Assembly (NCBI RefSeq): GCF_009812035.1
Contig: NZ_VZIZ01000017.1
Location: 1-64,000 of the forward strand
Length of the DNA: 64,000 bases
Reading direction: 5' to 3'
Source: Psychrobacter nivimaris
GTDB taxonomy: Bacteria > Pseudomonadota > Gammaproteobacteria > Pseudomonadales > Moraxellaceae
Shown here: one piece after another, positions 1 to 6,970 of the stretch
Layout: the number at the start of each line of letters is the position of its first letter
Numbering within the stretch: the stretch's first letter is position 1
Translations under genes and position numbers: made by a program
Notes under the pieces: model-generated
What the model saw: the letters and a program-made list of their open reading frames with translations, nothing else
Databases searched by the model: none
What the model was told of the DNA's origin: nothing

Positions 1-44
1 CTTCTTTTGGGTTAGTATAACCTCTTAAGCGTGGTCCGATTTAA

Positions 45-89
45 TTATGCCACTACATTTTGTTGTGTGTTCGCATTTAACTGTTCCAT
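45..89 (-). CDS. possible 14-codon small ORF
   Basis: A short frame (MEQLNANTQQNVVA) starts with ATG six bases behind a perfect AAGGAG (positions 96-101). This is the same start layout as the other minus-strand genes of this island. No function is recognised. It may be a leader peptide, a real microprotein, or the surviving start of a gene broken by an early stop; the sequence past the stop runs off the window. The strong ribosome site is visible; translation is inferred. Confidence 0.3.
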   Translation of the reverse strand: MEQLNANTQQNVVA

Positions 90-134
90 GAATATCTCCT
101 TTGTAAGTTAATGAGAATCTTTCTTCTCATACAG

Positions 135-168
135 TTACGGAGTCCCATATTTTTTTACGGCATCCCAT
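135..168. repeat. two 14-base direct repeats
   Basis: TTACGGAGTCCCAT (135-148) and TTACGGCATCCCAT (155-168) are spaced 20 bases apart start to start, about two helical turns, with two mismatches. They lie in the gap between the Cys-rich protein gene and the small ORF upstream of it in this listing. A protein-binding site is possible. Nothing else is recognised in 90-254. Confidence 0.35.
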
Positions 169-254
169 GTAGTCCAATGATTGGCCAGATATGCAACATA
201 AAAAGGAGCTGAATAATCAACTCTTTTCTTATGCCGTCTATCCTTACCACTGTT

Positions 255-1166
255 TTAACTTATAGCTGTCACACTCTCCCTTAGACTTCTTTCAATATTA
301 CCGACATTGTAGGGAGCAACACTATTTTTCGACCCACCTTGAGGACTGCTATTGGCCTCATCTGTCTCTACTGGATAAAACTCTTCAGCTACATCCATCA
401 GACCATCGCTATCAATCTCAAAGCAGGAATTGACATAACCTTGTTTAGCAGCTTCCTCTAATGCCGCTTGATCAAAGCCGTGTTCGCTAAGCTCTTTATC
501 AATTGCCTGTGCATCTTGTACGGCTTGTTTAAGCGTCACATCATCACGCAGCGTTAAATCCACAAAGTAAATCGGCGTGCGATAGCTTTGCGTCGTGCTC
601 TTACCTCTAAGCGTGAGTTGCAGTGGCAAACATGACAGCTTGTTGCCGGATACCGCCGCAAAGTAGCTAAGCCTTGCTGCAAGCGTTCGAATACTATTAA
701 AGCCAGTCGTCCGAAAGATAAATGTACCGAGCTCATCGTCTTCAGACAGATTCACGTACAGTCTGCCATACGGCTTACAAGCCCCGCCTTGTGCCAATGG
801 ACAGCGATCAGGTGATGGGCAAGGAAGCTGCTCGACACCATTATTGGTTCTGCGCTGACATTGCTCACCGTCACCCACACATAATGGACGACCTGTCTGT
901 CTATCGAACAGCGTGTACTCAGCACGAAGGTTTAGCTCAGGATCGTTAAACAACATACGTACGGGAATCTGTCTGAGCTTACCGTCGTTATTTGCACGCA
1001 GCTTTGCATCGAGTGGATGATTGATCCAGCCATCCTTGTTTTGAACTTGACTGGTAATGGTGAATTGATCGTCTTTGGCAGGCAGACGTTTGCCATCTTT
1101 TTCAATGACACGACCAATGCTGATACGACCGAGTACGGGCGGGGTTATCGTGAGACCTTTAATCAT
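255..1166 (-). CDS. Cys-rich 'hydrolase or metal-binding' protein of mobile elements
   Basis: This 303-residue protein resembles the family commonly labelled hydrolase or metal-binding protein in SXT/R391-type integrative elements, where it sits beside a YqaJ exonuclease and a DUF932 protein, as here. The N-terminus (MIKGLTITPPVLGRISIGR) and a block with FIFRTTGFNSIRTLAARLS around residues 148-167 fit that family by recall. A Cys cluster (CVGDGEQC, then CPSPDRCPLAQGGACKPYG, about residues 96-134) could hold a metal ion. The C-terminal 80 residues are acidic and less ordered. AGGAAT precedes the ATG. The biochemical role is unknown; the neighbours suggest recombination or single-strand DNA work. 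Confidence 0.7.
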   Translation of the reverse strand: MIKGLTITPPVLGRISIGRVIEKDGKRLPAKDDQFTITSQVQNKDGWINHPLDAKLRANNDGKLRQIPVRMLFNDPELNLRAEYTLFDRQTGRPLCVGDGEQCQRRTNNGVEQLPCPSPDRCPLAQGGACKPYGRLYVNLSEDDELGTFIFRTTGFNSIRTLAARLSYFAAVSGNKLSCLPLQLTLRGKSTTQSYRTPIYFVDLTLRDDVTLKQAVQDAQAIDKELSEHGFDQAALEEAAKQGYVNSCFEIDSDGLMDVAEEFYPVETDEANSSPQGGSKNSVAPYNVGNIERSLRESVTAIS

Positions 1167-1198
1167 GGTGATATTCCTTATGTGTTTTGATGAGCCAT

Positions 1199-1228
1199 AA
1201 AAAAGCCCACCTATCTCAGGTGGGCTTT
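1199..1228 (-). terminator. intrinsic terminator after the YqaJ gene
   Basis: An 11-base stem (AAAGCCCACCT pairing with AGGTGGGCTTT, 5-base loop) is followed on the minus strand by a T run that reads into ATGGC. It closes the YqaJ gene before the Cys-rich protein gene starts at 1166. Confidence 0.85.
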
Positions 1229-1291
1229 ATGCGCTTGCTTGATTCGCTTTAACTGGTTGATTGCTGCGTTGATGATTAAGTGACTGATGGC

Positions 1292-2434
1292 TTAGTCATT
1301 AAGAATGACAAAGCGTCTACTACCTTGCTTGGTTTTACTAAACTGTATGAGCAATTCAGGATGCGCTTTGATAACCGCTTTGCTATCAAGACCGACACTG
1401 TCTTTCGAGCGCTTCCATGAAATAGCCCCTTTATCAAACACAGCGACCTCATTGTCTTTGATAAGCGTTTGCAGCTGATGCTTAACCTGATCATGACGCT
1501 GTTCGATGTCTTCCATGGATGCGCGGTAGTTTAAGAGTTGCTCAAACAACCTGTTGGCCCCGTCATCGCCTCGTAGATCAACCTTGCTTGATGGTTTAGG
1601 CGTTGGATACAGCTGTTTTAATGCTCTTGCTGCTGACTCGCTATGATCAGGGGTTGGCGGAGTGTCTGTTTCTACGTATTGCCAGAACAGACGCTCATGC
1701 TCCATGATAGACTCGATTAAACGCTCATCACGCTCAACCTTATAAATCTTAGCCTCGTGTCCGCACAGCAGTACGCAGATATGAGCAGCTTGTTTGCCAG
1801 TCACCGCCAGCTGATGTTGTACTTGGCAGGTCACATACAAAGGCACGCCGTCACGCCACAGCTTGGTACCATGTTCACCAGCGGTTTTACACTCTAAAAT
1901 CTGAACCTCATCATTAGTAGTGATGGCATAGTCTAAATTCGCCAGCATAAAGGCGTTATCAGGATCAGGATGCTGCAAGACAGCATTGACACGCCTAACC
2001 TTATTGCCTGTATGCTCTTGGTAGTATTTCGCTACCATGGGTTCAAGCGTATTGCCCCAGTACAGGGGCGAGTAACCCTCGATGCCGTTATTACCACTAG
2101 CATCAATGTTTGAGCTCATGCGTCCTGTCTTGATCATCCATAGCTCAAGCATGGACAAGTATGGGTGGATACCACAAGCGGCAGCAGCATCGGAGCTGCC
2201 AATTCCTTGTCTGCGTACTTGTAGCCAATCTTCACGGCTTAAGTCTTTGGTATTGACCAAACGCTTAGGCGTGGTTGATGTCTTTGGTTGAGCAGTTTTA
2301 TTTTGCTTTAGCGTGATTTCTACTGGTTTGACCTTGGTTTTAGATTTAGCGGTTCGGGACGCTTTGCCTGTCATGACTGAACGTTTAGGTTTTAGCTGAG
2401 TCGTGTTTATATGATTTAATGCGATCAGGTTCAT
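1292..2434 (-). CDS. YqaJ-family (lambda-type) recombination exonuclease
   Basis: A 380-residue protein of the YqaJ/lambda exonuclease family, which resects double-strand ends for phage-type recombination. The first 60 residues are a Lys/Thr-rich tail. The core starts at WLQVRRQGIGSSDAAAACGI (about 70-89), the typical family opening. PD-(D/E)XK-type residues are visible: E131 in the GNTLEP segment, D168 in LANLDY, and E181/K183 in ILECKTA. The C-terminal third, from about 290, has a coiled-coil-like stretch. A strong AAGGAG seven bases before the ATG fixes the start. Phage and SXT systems pair such exonucleases with an annealing protein; none is recognised within the window, so a partner may lie to the left. 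Confidence 0.85.
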   Translation of the reverse strand: MNLIALNHINTTQLKPKRSVMTGKASRTAKSKTKVKPVEITLKQNKTAQPKTSTTPKRLVNTKDLSREDWLQVRRQGIGSSDAAAACGIHPYLSMLELWMIKTGRMSSNIDASGNNGIEGYSPLYWGNTLEPMVAKYYQEHTGNKVRRVNAVLQHPDPDNAFMLANLDYAITTNDEVQILECKTAGEHGTKLWRDGVPLYVTCQVQHQLAVTGKQAAHICVLLCGHEAKIYKVERDERLIESIMEHERLFWQYVETDTPPTPDHSESAARALKQLYPTPKPSSKVDLRGDDGANRLFEQLLNYRASMEDIEQRHDQVKHQLQTLIKDNEVAVFDKGAISWKRSKDSVGLDSKAVIKAHPELLIQFSKTKQGSRRFVILND

Positions 2435-2499
2435 GGTGAACTCCTTTATTAAGTTTATTCTTGGTGATCTGTAAATGTGCCTTGCTTAATTGACGGCAT

Positions 2500-2526
2500 A
2501 AAAAAACCACGCTCAAAGGCGTGGTT
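2500..2526 (-). terminator. intrinsic terminator after the DUF932 gene
   Basis: An eight-base stem AACCACGC/GCGTGGTT with a 6-base loop, followed on the minus strand by seven T residues. It lies just downstream of the DUF932 stop codon. Confidence 0.85.
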
Positions 2527-2545
2527 AATTCGTTAGACAGAGTAG

Positions 2546-3541
2546 CTAGGCAATCAAGCGTAGCGCTTCATCGAGGCTTTTGTCCTTGAGCTTAGCACCA
2601 GCCCCAAACCAGGCGGAATCCAATCGATGATCTTGCGACATCGCACGGCGTTCATGATCAACAAACTCTGTCATCGCATTCAATAGTCCATAAGCCGTGT
2701 CTTTAGCTGACGCCAAATCTGCACCGCGACCTTGACCGTTAAACATGTTCATCACTTGATTCATGGCTTTCGCATTAGGAACCGCATCTTTTTCTTTCTT
2801 AGCGGTATTAAACAGAATCAGGCCATCGTCTTTGACATCGTTAAACACACGGTTTAAGTAGTTGGCCGCTTCTGCTTGCGTGACGCGTCTATTGGTTAAT
2901 TGCTTCATCTCATAGTTAAACGCATCCCACTGGCTGACGGAGACGCCCAATTGCTGCTTGACCTTGTCGGCATCAAAGGTCGTGCTATGCGGTACTTTCA
3001 CCACGCCGCCATTACCGTTCGCAAGGCTGATCGCTAAGGTGTTATTACATACCACGCGAATATTGGTGAACTGTGCCGTGGTGGCAAGCGTACCATCACA
3101 CGCGGTTGCTAGTAGCAAATAGCCATGACTAACATCACCGCCACGTAGTGTTGCGGATTGTCCCGTACGAGCGAGTGCCCAGAACTTGCGACCTCCTTTT
3201 AACACCCCTGCGGTCTCTAATTCAAAGTCAGCTTGTTCAGTCAGATCACGATAAAACTCCAAAATCTCACTTGGTTGTACTTCTTGGTAGCGCTGACTCA
3301 CCACTGATAACGGCTCAAGCGTGTCTGAGCGATACAGTACCTTATTGTTGTCATAAGGCATGATCAGGTTTTGCCCTTTATCGTTGGTTGCCATGTAGCT
3401 GACATCTGAGGATTCGATACGCCAATCCATCCCAGCCTCGCGTGCCCAGACCTCAATCGGCTGTTTGGGGGATAGCTCGTTGCCAAGACCATGCCAAGGG
3501 GTTTCGCCAACGTATGCCATGCTTTCAATTAAATGTGCCAT
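2546..3541 (-). CDS. DUF932 (phage/plasmid-like TIGR03299) protein
   Basis: A 331-residue DUF932 protein. The opening MAHLIESMAYVGETPWHGLG is the signature start of the TIGR03299 phage/plasmid-like group. Later family-like segments include TNIRVVCNNTLAISL (about 160-174) and the C-terminal HRLDSAWFGAGAKLKDKSL. The molecular function is not established. It travels with YqaJ exonucleases in integrative elements and some plasmids, so a role in element recombination or replication is inferred. AAGGAG precedes the ATG, so the start is firm. It sits between two separately terminated genes and is probably transcribed alone. Confidence 0.85.
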   Translation of the reverse strand: MAHLIESMAYVGETPWHGLGNELSPKQPIEVWAREAGMDWRIESSDVSYMATNDKGQNLIMPYDNNKVLYRSDTLEPLSVVSQRYQEVQPSEILEFYRDLTEQADFELETAGVLKGGRKFWALARTGQSATLRGGDVSHGYLLLATACDGTLATTAQFTNIRVVCNNTLAISLANGNGGVVKVPHSTTFDADKVKQQLGVSVSQWDAFNYEMKQLTNRRVTQAEAANYLNRVFNDVKDDGLILFNTAKKEKDAVPNAKAMNQVMNMFNGQGRGADLASAKDTAYGLLNAMTEFVDHERRAMSQDHRLDSAWFGAGAKLKDKSLDEALRLIA

Positions 3542-3609
3542 GTTGATACTCCTTTTAAGATTGATTATTTAAACGCTTTGATAATTGATTGAGTAAATAA
3601 ATGAGGACG

Positions 3610-3897
3610 TCAGATACTAAAGGTATGCTGACAGGTACTGCATAGATAGCGCGGCATGATAGTCGCTCTTAGTAATGGCGGCTGCATCAGCCGTTGCTGT
3701 GCCAGATTAATTACGGTGGCAATAGCGCCACCTGCAACCATCCCGATCATCGGATTAATCTTGTAATACTTACAGACGCTCACCCCAAGACTGACTAAGA
3801 GCTTGGGTGAGCACAGATGCTCTGACATGCTTTGCATACTGGTATCCGTATTCTCTAAAACGTGTGCTGAATGACAATGGGGACAGATAGGTTTCAT
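3610..3897 (-). CDS. small protein with a zinc ribbon split by a membrane-like helix
   Basis: A 95-residue protein of unknown function. CPHC lies at residues 5-8 and CSTC close to the C-terminus, so the four cysteines could form one zinc ribbon. Between them is a hydrophobic Gly/Ala-rich stretch (MIGMVAGGAIATVINLA) like a membrane helix or glycine-zipper segment. The frame is open to an ATG at 3921, but that codon lies in the terminator of the upstream gene. The ATG at 3897 has AAGGAG at the right distance and is preferred. Spliced-looking zinc-ribbon membrane proteins of this kind are common in phages and plasmids, but I do not recognise a named family. Confidence 0.65.
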   Translation of the reverse strand: MKPICPHCHSAHVLENTDTSMQSMSEHLCSPKLLVSLGVSVCKYYKINPMIGMVAGGAIATVINLAQQRLMQPPLLRATIMPRYLCSTCQHTFSI

Positions 3898-3921
3898 AGA
3901 ATCTCCTTGATAATGGCGCAT

Positions 3922-3948
3922 AAAAAAGGCCTGCTAAAAGCAGACCTT
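3922..3948 (-). terminator. intrinsic terminator after the Rep-like gene
   Basis: The imperfect stem AAGGCCTGC/GCAGACCTT (one mismatch) is followed on the minus strand by six T residues. It separates the Rep-like gene from the zinc-ribbon gene. Confidence 0.75.
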
Positions 3949-4085
3949 AATTAGGCGTTGAGGGATAGACGGATAAGATCGCGATGGCTCCTTATCTCAT
4001 CTCGTGGGGATACTGTATATCTGAAATTATTTTGATATTAAGGGATATCTATGCTGTGGCTTTATTAAACACCCCTCTTACCGAG

Positions 4086-4973
4086 CTAGTGAGTCATGCT
4101 TTGCCCAAAGGTATTCATATTCGGTAAAGACACTTTAAGACGTTGATAGCTACCATCAGGCTTATCAGGACGGGTTAAATACAAAGCAGCATTAACCGCA
4201 TTCTCGACTTCTTGTAAGTTATTACGATGAATCATTCCAATACCAAGTATGCCGCGGCGTGCAAGACCTTCTTTATGCTTTTTAGTATTTAAGATAAAGC
4301 AATAGCCAACGCCTTCAGTAATATCTCGCCATTTTTGTCCCACTTGATCAGCCAAATAGTTGTCCTTGTAATGTTTTGCGCCATCAAAGATCAGCAGCAG
4401 ATGACAATGAAAGCCACCATTTTTTCCACCATGTTCTAATGACCAAGCATAGCTAAGTAAATGCGTAAAACAAGTATCGCCATTATGAATGGCGTCTCTT
4501 AATTTTTTCATATGAAAGTCAAAATCACGAATGGTAATGTGATGACTGATCTCTTGTATGTATTTTAAATCCACTCGAACAAACAACAATCTTGAATGGT
4601 CTGATATGAGGGTTCTGATATTAAGCTCTAAGTTTTTGCCATTTTGATTACTCTGATAACGCCACGCACTGTAGTCTTTTTTAATCGCCTTCTCATAACC
4701 TGACAGTAACTGAATAAACTGCACCGTCTTTTCATCGTTCCAAAATACGTTATAAGCGTAAGCGTCACCAATAATCATATTGGTGCTTTCTATAAATGCC
4801 TGGATAGGTTTTGAGTATCTGAATTCAGAATCAAGGCTAATCATGAACGAGTAATAGAACTCGTTCAATTGACTTTTGATTTGTTGGAAATTGATGGTAC
4901 CAAATAATACATCTCTAACCAGTCTGTCGACGTTAGAGATAAGCTGTGAGTGATTAACAGGTGAGTAGATCAT
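4086..4973 (-). CDS. HUH-type Rep-like protein (inovirus Gp2 / YagK-YfjJ family)
   Basis: A 295-residue protein resembling inovirus Gp2 and the YagK/YfjJ C-terminal family found in cryptic prophages. These are taken to be rolling-circle-type initiators or relaxase relatives. The HUH motif is seen as GGFHCHLLLIF (HCH at residues 189-191). A preceding segment, LLFVRVDLKY (129-138), fits the first catalytic strand, and NAALYLTRPDK (261-271) fits the family's Tyr-containing helix, with Y265 a candidate nucleophile. The start is supported by AGGAAAG. It is transcribed away from a 435-base gap full of palindromes, where a Rep would be expected to act. Family membership is by pattern; nicking activity is inferred. 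Confidence 0.75.
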   Translation of the reverse strand: MIYSPVNHSQLISNVDRLVRDVLFGTINFQQIKSQLNEFYYSFMISLDSEFRYSKPIQAFIESTNMIIGDAYAYNVFWNDEKTVQFIQLLSGYEKAIKKDYSAWRYQSNQNGKNLELNIRTLISDHSRLLFVRVDLKYIQEISHHITIRDFDFHMKKLRDAIHNGDTCFTHLLSYAWSLEHGGKNGGFHCHLLLIFDGAKHYKDNYLADQVGQKWRDITEGVGYCFILNTKKHKEGLARRGILGIGMIHRNNLQEVENAVNAALYLTRPDKPDGSYQRLKVSLPNMNTFGQSMTH

Positions 4974-5051
4974 GGCTTGCTTTCCTATGAATATAAAGTT
5001 GAATGGGTGCTACATATATTCATAGGGTTGTGTATTTTTTTACTGTTCAGT

Positions 5052-5066
5052 GCGGATAGCATCCGC
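5052..5066. repeat. hairpin GCGGAT-agc-ATCCGC
   Basis: A perfect six-base inverted repeat with a three-base loop, GC-rich within AT-rich surroundings. It lies 79 bases upstream of the Rep-like start codon. Confidence 0.6.
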
Positions 5067-5083
5067 CTTAGTTAAATAGTACC

Positions 5084-5100
5084 TAATATAACTTATATTA
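5084..5100. repeat. 17-base AT palindrome
   Basis: TAATATAA-C-TTATATTA is a perfect inverted repeat around one central base. It could be an operator or an easily melted element. Confidence 0.6.
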
Positions 5101-5170
5101 TCGTACCGTCTCTTCATGAGTATCCAAAGGCAGGATTTGTGTAAGCCAGCGTTGGGTTTATGAAAATCAC

Positions 5171-5191
5171 AACACAGTAATTCGCTGTGTT
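5171..5191. repeat. hairpin AACACAG/CTGTGTT
   Basis: Seven-base perfect arms with a seven-base loop, in the middle of the divergent spacer. Confidence 0.5.
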
Positions 5192-5298
5192 TTAGGGAAG
5201 AAGGTGAAGATAGAGTTAGCTGATCGTCATTGATGTTACTTTATAATAATCTACTAGCTAAAGCATATATAATTCCTACAACGTGCTAAAGTTATACC

Positions 5299-5342
5299 GA
5301 CGTTTTAATGACGTTTTAACGATGTTTTTCTGACGTAAATAA
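5299..5342. repeat. degenerate 11-base tandem array (iteron-like)
   Basis: Four successive 11-base units begin GACGTTTTAAT, GACGTTTTAAC, GATGTTTTTCT and GACGTAAATAA. The first two differ at one base; the last two are diverged. A one-turn period upstream of a gene with a ribbon-helix-helix-like segment suggests cooperative binding and autoregulation, or replication iterons. Confidence 0.5.
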
Positions 5343-5408
5343 TGGTATTTTAATAATAGAGAATTAATAAAAAATAATTTACTTTTAATTATTATATTGA
5401 GATAAATA

Positions 5409-6770
5409 ATGAGAAATGTGCGTAGAAATAGTAGCGAGATTTTGATAAAGGAAGAAGAGTATATTGAAAAAAAGGTAAATGCTCTTAGCGTCTACAATGT
5501 GTATTGGTGCCTTTCTGAGTTGAGAAAGCGTGGTCAACTATCAACAGGAACTGTATTGAAAAATGACTCCTTTTGTAAATTACAGTTAATAAGGATTTTA
5601 AAAGAGCGACGCTACAGCGCTAGAAGTTTAAATACATTTTTAGAAGTCAGTGCTGAAAACAGTATTCCTTTGTCATACGTCAATTGGTTTTACGACGATA
5701 CAAGAGCTGCACTGTGGTTAAAGATGGTGTTAAGAAATACTATCAACTCAAGTGAATCCATCATCACAGAATCTGATATATCAATTTTTATTCATGATGT
5801 TATTTTTAATAGAAAGCTGCTAATTTCGAATAAAAAAATTGTTGAGAGAAGTAGCGACTCACAAGTTGCATTGAAAAAGATAACTTTAGAATTACTAAAA
5901 GACACTTACCTTCTCAGCCAAGTAAATTCGAAAGATATTAGATGGCTTACTAATAATGGCGGTAGGGTTAAGATAAACCATATGTATCAATACATGAATA
6001 AAATGCATGATCTTAACAACTTGAAAATAAATAAAGAGAATAAAAAAAAGAACGGAGGACGAAAAATACACATGAATAAGGCTGGGTGCCAACAGGCTTT
6101 AATTTGTTCTGGCACTATTAAATTTAAAGAAACAGATACAGCTATGCGGCTTTGTCACATACTGGCATCACTTGATTATTGGATGTTCGATACCTATTGG
6201 CTTTACAAAGATGGCGACGTTGTAGACAGAGAAACGGCTGATAATAGAGGCCTCTTTATTAGTAATATGGAAGACGTTTGGAATTCGAAGCAAAGGCGTG
6301 ATCGCAATAAAATCAAGAAAAATCAGGGTATAGATCTCACAAGCGACAATAAGAAAAACCTAAAGTATCTTGCTAAGGCTTGTGGTAAGACACAGCGTGA
6401 AGTGTTAAATGACTTAGTTGAATCTGCTTACAGTCAAATGAGAGGTCAGGACATTCAGCTAGACCCATCTTTTCCTAATCAATATAAGGCTTTCGATAAG
6501 ATAACTCTAGAGAAGCCCTCCAGCTTGCCAAGCGAACATACTGAGAGAGAGGTCATTTCTGAAGACACTTTTCTAACTAAAGATAAGCAAGAGTTAAGTA
6601 GCGATTATGATGCAGATCCAGTTGATCAATCGAGATACGATAATGAAGAGGTGCCAGCTGAGACTATTACACCCAAACAAGAAGTTCAACCATTTTACCC
6701 TAAAGTAAGTAATAGAAAACCAGCTGAAGATAAAGCCGATACTAATACAGAAAATTATAATCAGTTATGA
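5409..6770 (+). CDS. unrecognised island protein with ribbon-helix-helix-like segment
   Basis: A 453-residue protein I cannot assign. The first 200 residues look helical and basic. Around 205-222 is a Lys/Asn-rich linker (NKENKKKNGGRK), then a more hydrophobic block (MRLCHILASLDYWMFDTYWLY, about 246-266). Residues 307-343 (a short strand GIDLT, then helices containing KNLKYLAKACGKTQREVLNDLVE) fit the ribbon-helix-helix pattern. The last 90 residues are acidic and low in complexity, with many Glu, Asp, Pro and Ser. The gene is AT-rich relative to its flanks and has only a weak ribosome site. It lies between the Rep-like gene and the integrase, a common cargo position. Replication accessory, transcriptional regulator or defence protein are all possible. 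Confidence 0.6.
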   Translation: MRNVRRNSSEILIKEEEYIEKKVNALSVYNVYWCLSELRKRGQLSTGTVLKNDSFCKLQLIRILKERRYSARSLNTFLEVSAENSIPLSYVNWFYDDTRAALWLKMVLRNTINSSESIITESDISIFIHDVIFNRKLLISNKKIVERSSDSQVALKKITLELLKDTYLLSQVNSKDIRWLTNNGGRVKINHMYQYMNKMHDLNNLKINKENKKKNGGRKIHMNKAGCQQALICSGTIKFKETDTAMRLCHILASLDYWMFDTYWLYKDGDVVDRETADNRGLFISNMEDVWNSKQRRDRNKIKKNQGIDLTSDNKKNLKYLAKACGKTQREVLNDLVESAYSQMRGQDIQLDPSFPNQYKAFDKITLEKPSSLPSEHTEREVISEDTFLTKDKQELSSDYDADPVDQSRYDNEEVPAETITPKQEVQPFYPKVSNRKPAEDKADTNTENYNQL

Positions 6771-6866
6771 CTTAATATAGGGATAGGTTTTTCTAGCTTG
6801 CTGAGTCTAAGCCAACAAGTGCTATAAAGTTTTATCCCTGTCCTACTGTATGGTTTTATATTAAGT
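6770..6866. repeat. long inverted repeat starting at the stop codon of the 453-residue gene
   Basis: ACTTAATATA (6770-6779) pairs perfectly with TATATTAAGT (6857-6866). Directly inside it GGGATA (6780-6785) pairs with TATCCC (6833-6838). No T run follows, so this is more like an RNA fold or binding site than a simple terminator. It lies between this gene and the convergent integrase. Confidence 0.45.
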
Positions 6867-6970
6867 TGGCCCTATACGTAGCTCAATTGATTATGATACA
6901 GAATTTATTACGTTTAAGAAAATTAGTGCTAATAGACGGCTGTAATAATTTTTCTTAACAGTTAAATACA

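Larger units (their letters stand above)
4974..5408. other. palindrome-rich divergent spacer, candidate origin
   Basis: This gene-free 435-base gap separates the divergent Rep-like gene and the 453-residue gene. It holds GCGGAT-agc-ATCCGC (5052-5066), the 17-base TAATATAA-c-TTATATTA (5084-5100), AACACAG-n7-CTGTGTT (5171-5191) and an 11-base tandem array (5299-5342). Such a layout next to an HUH Rep fits a double-strand origin plus promoters. No experimental nick-site sequence is recognisable, so this remains inference. Confidence 0.45.
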
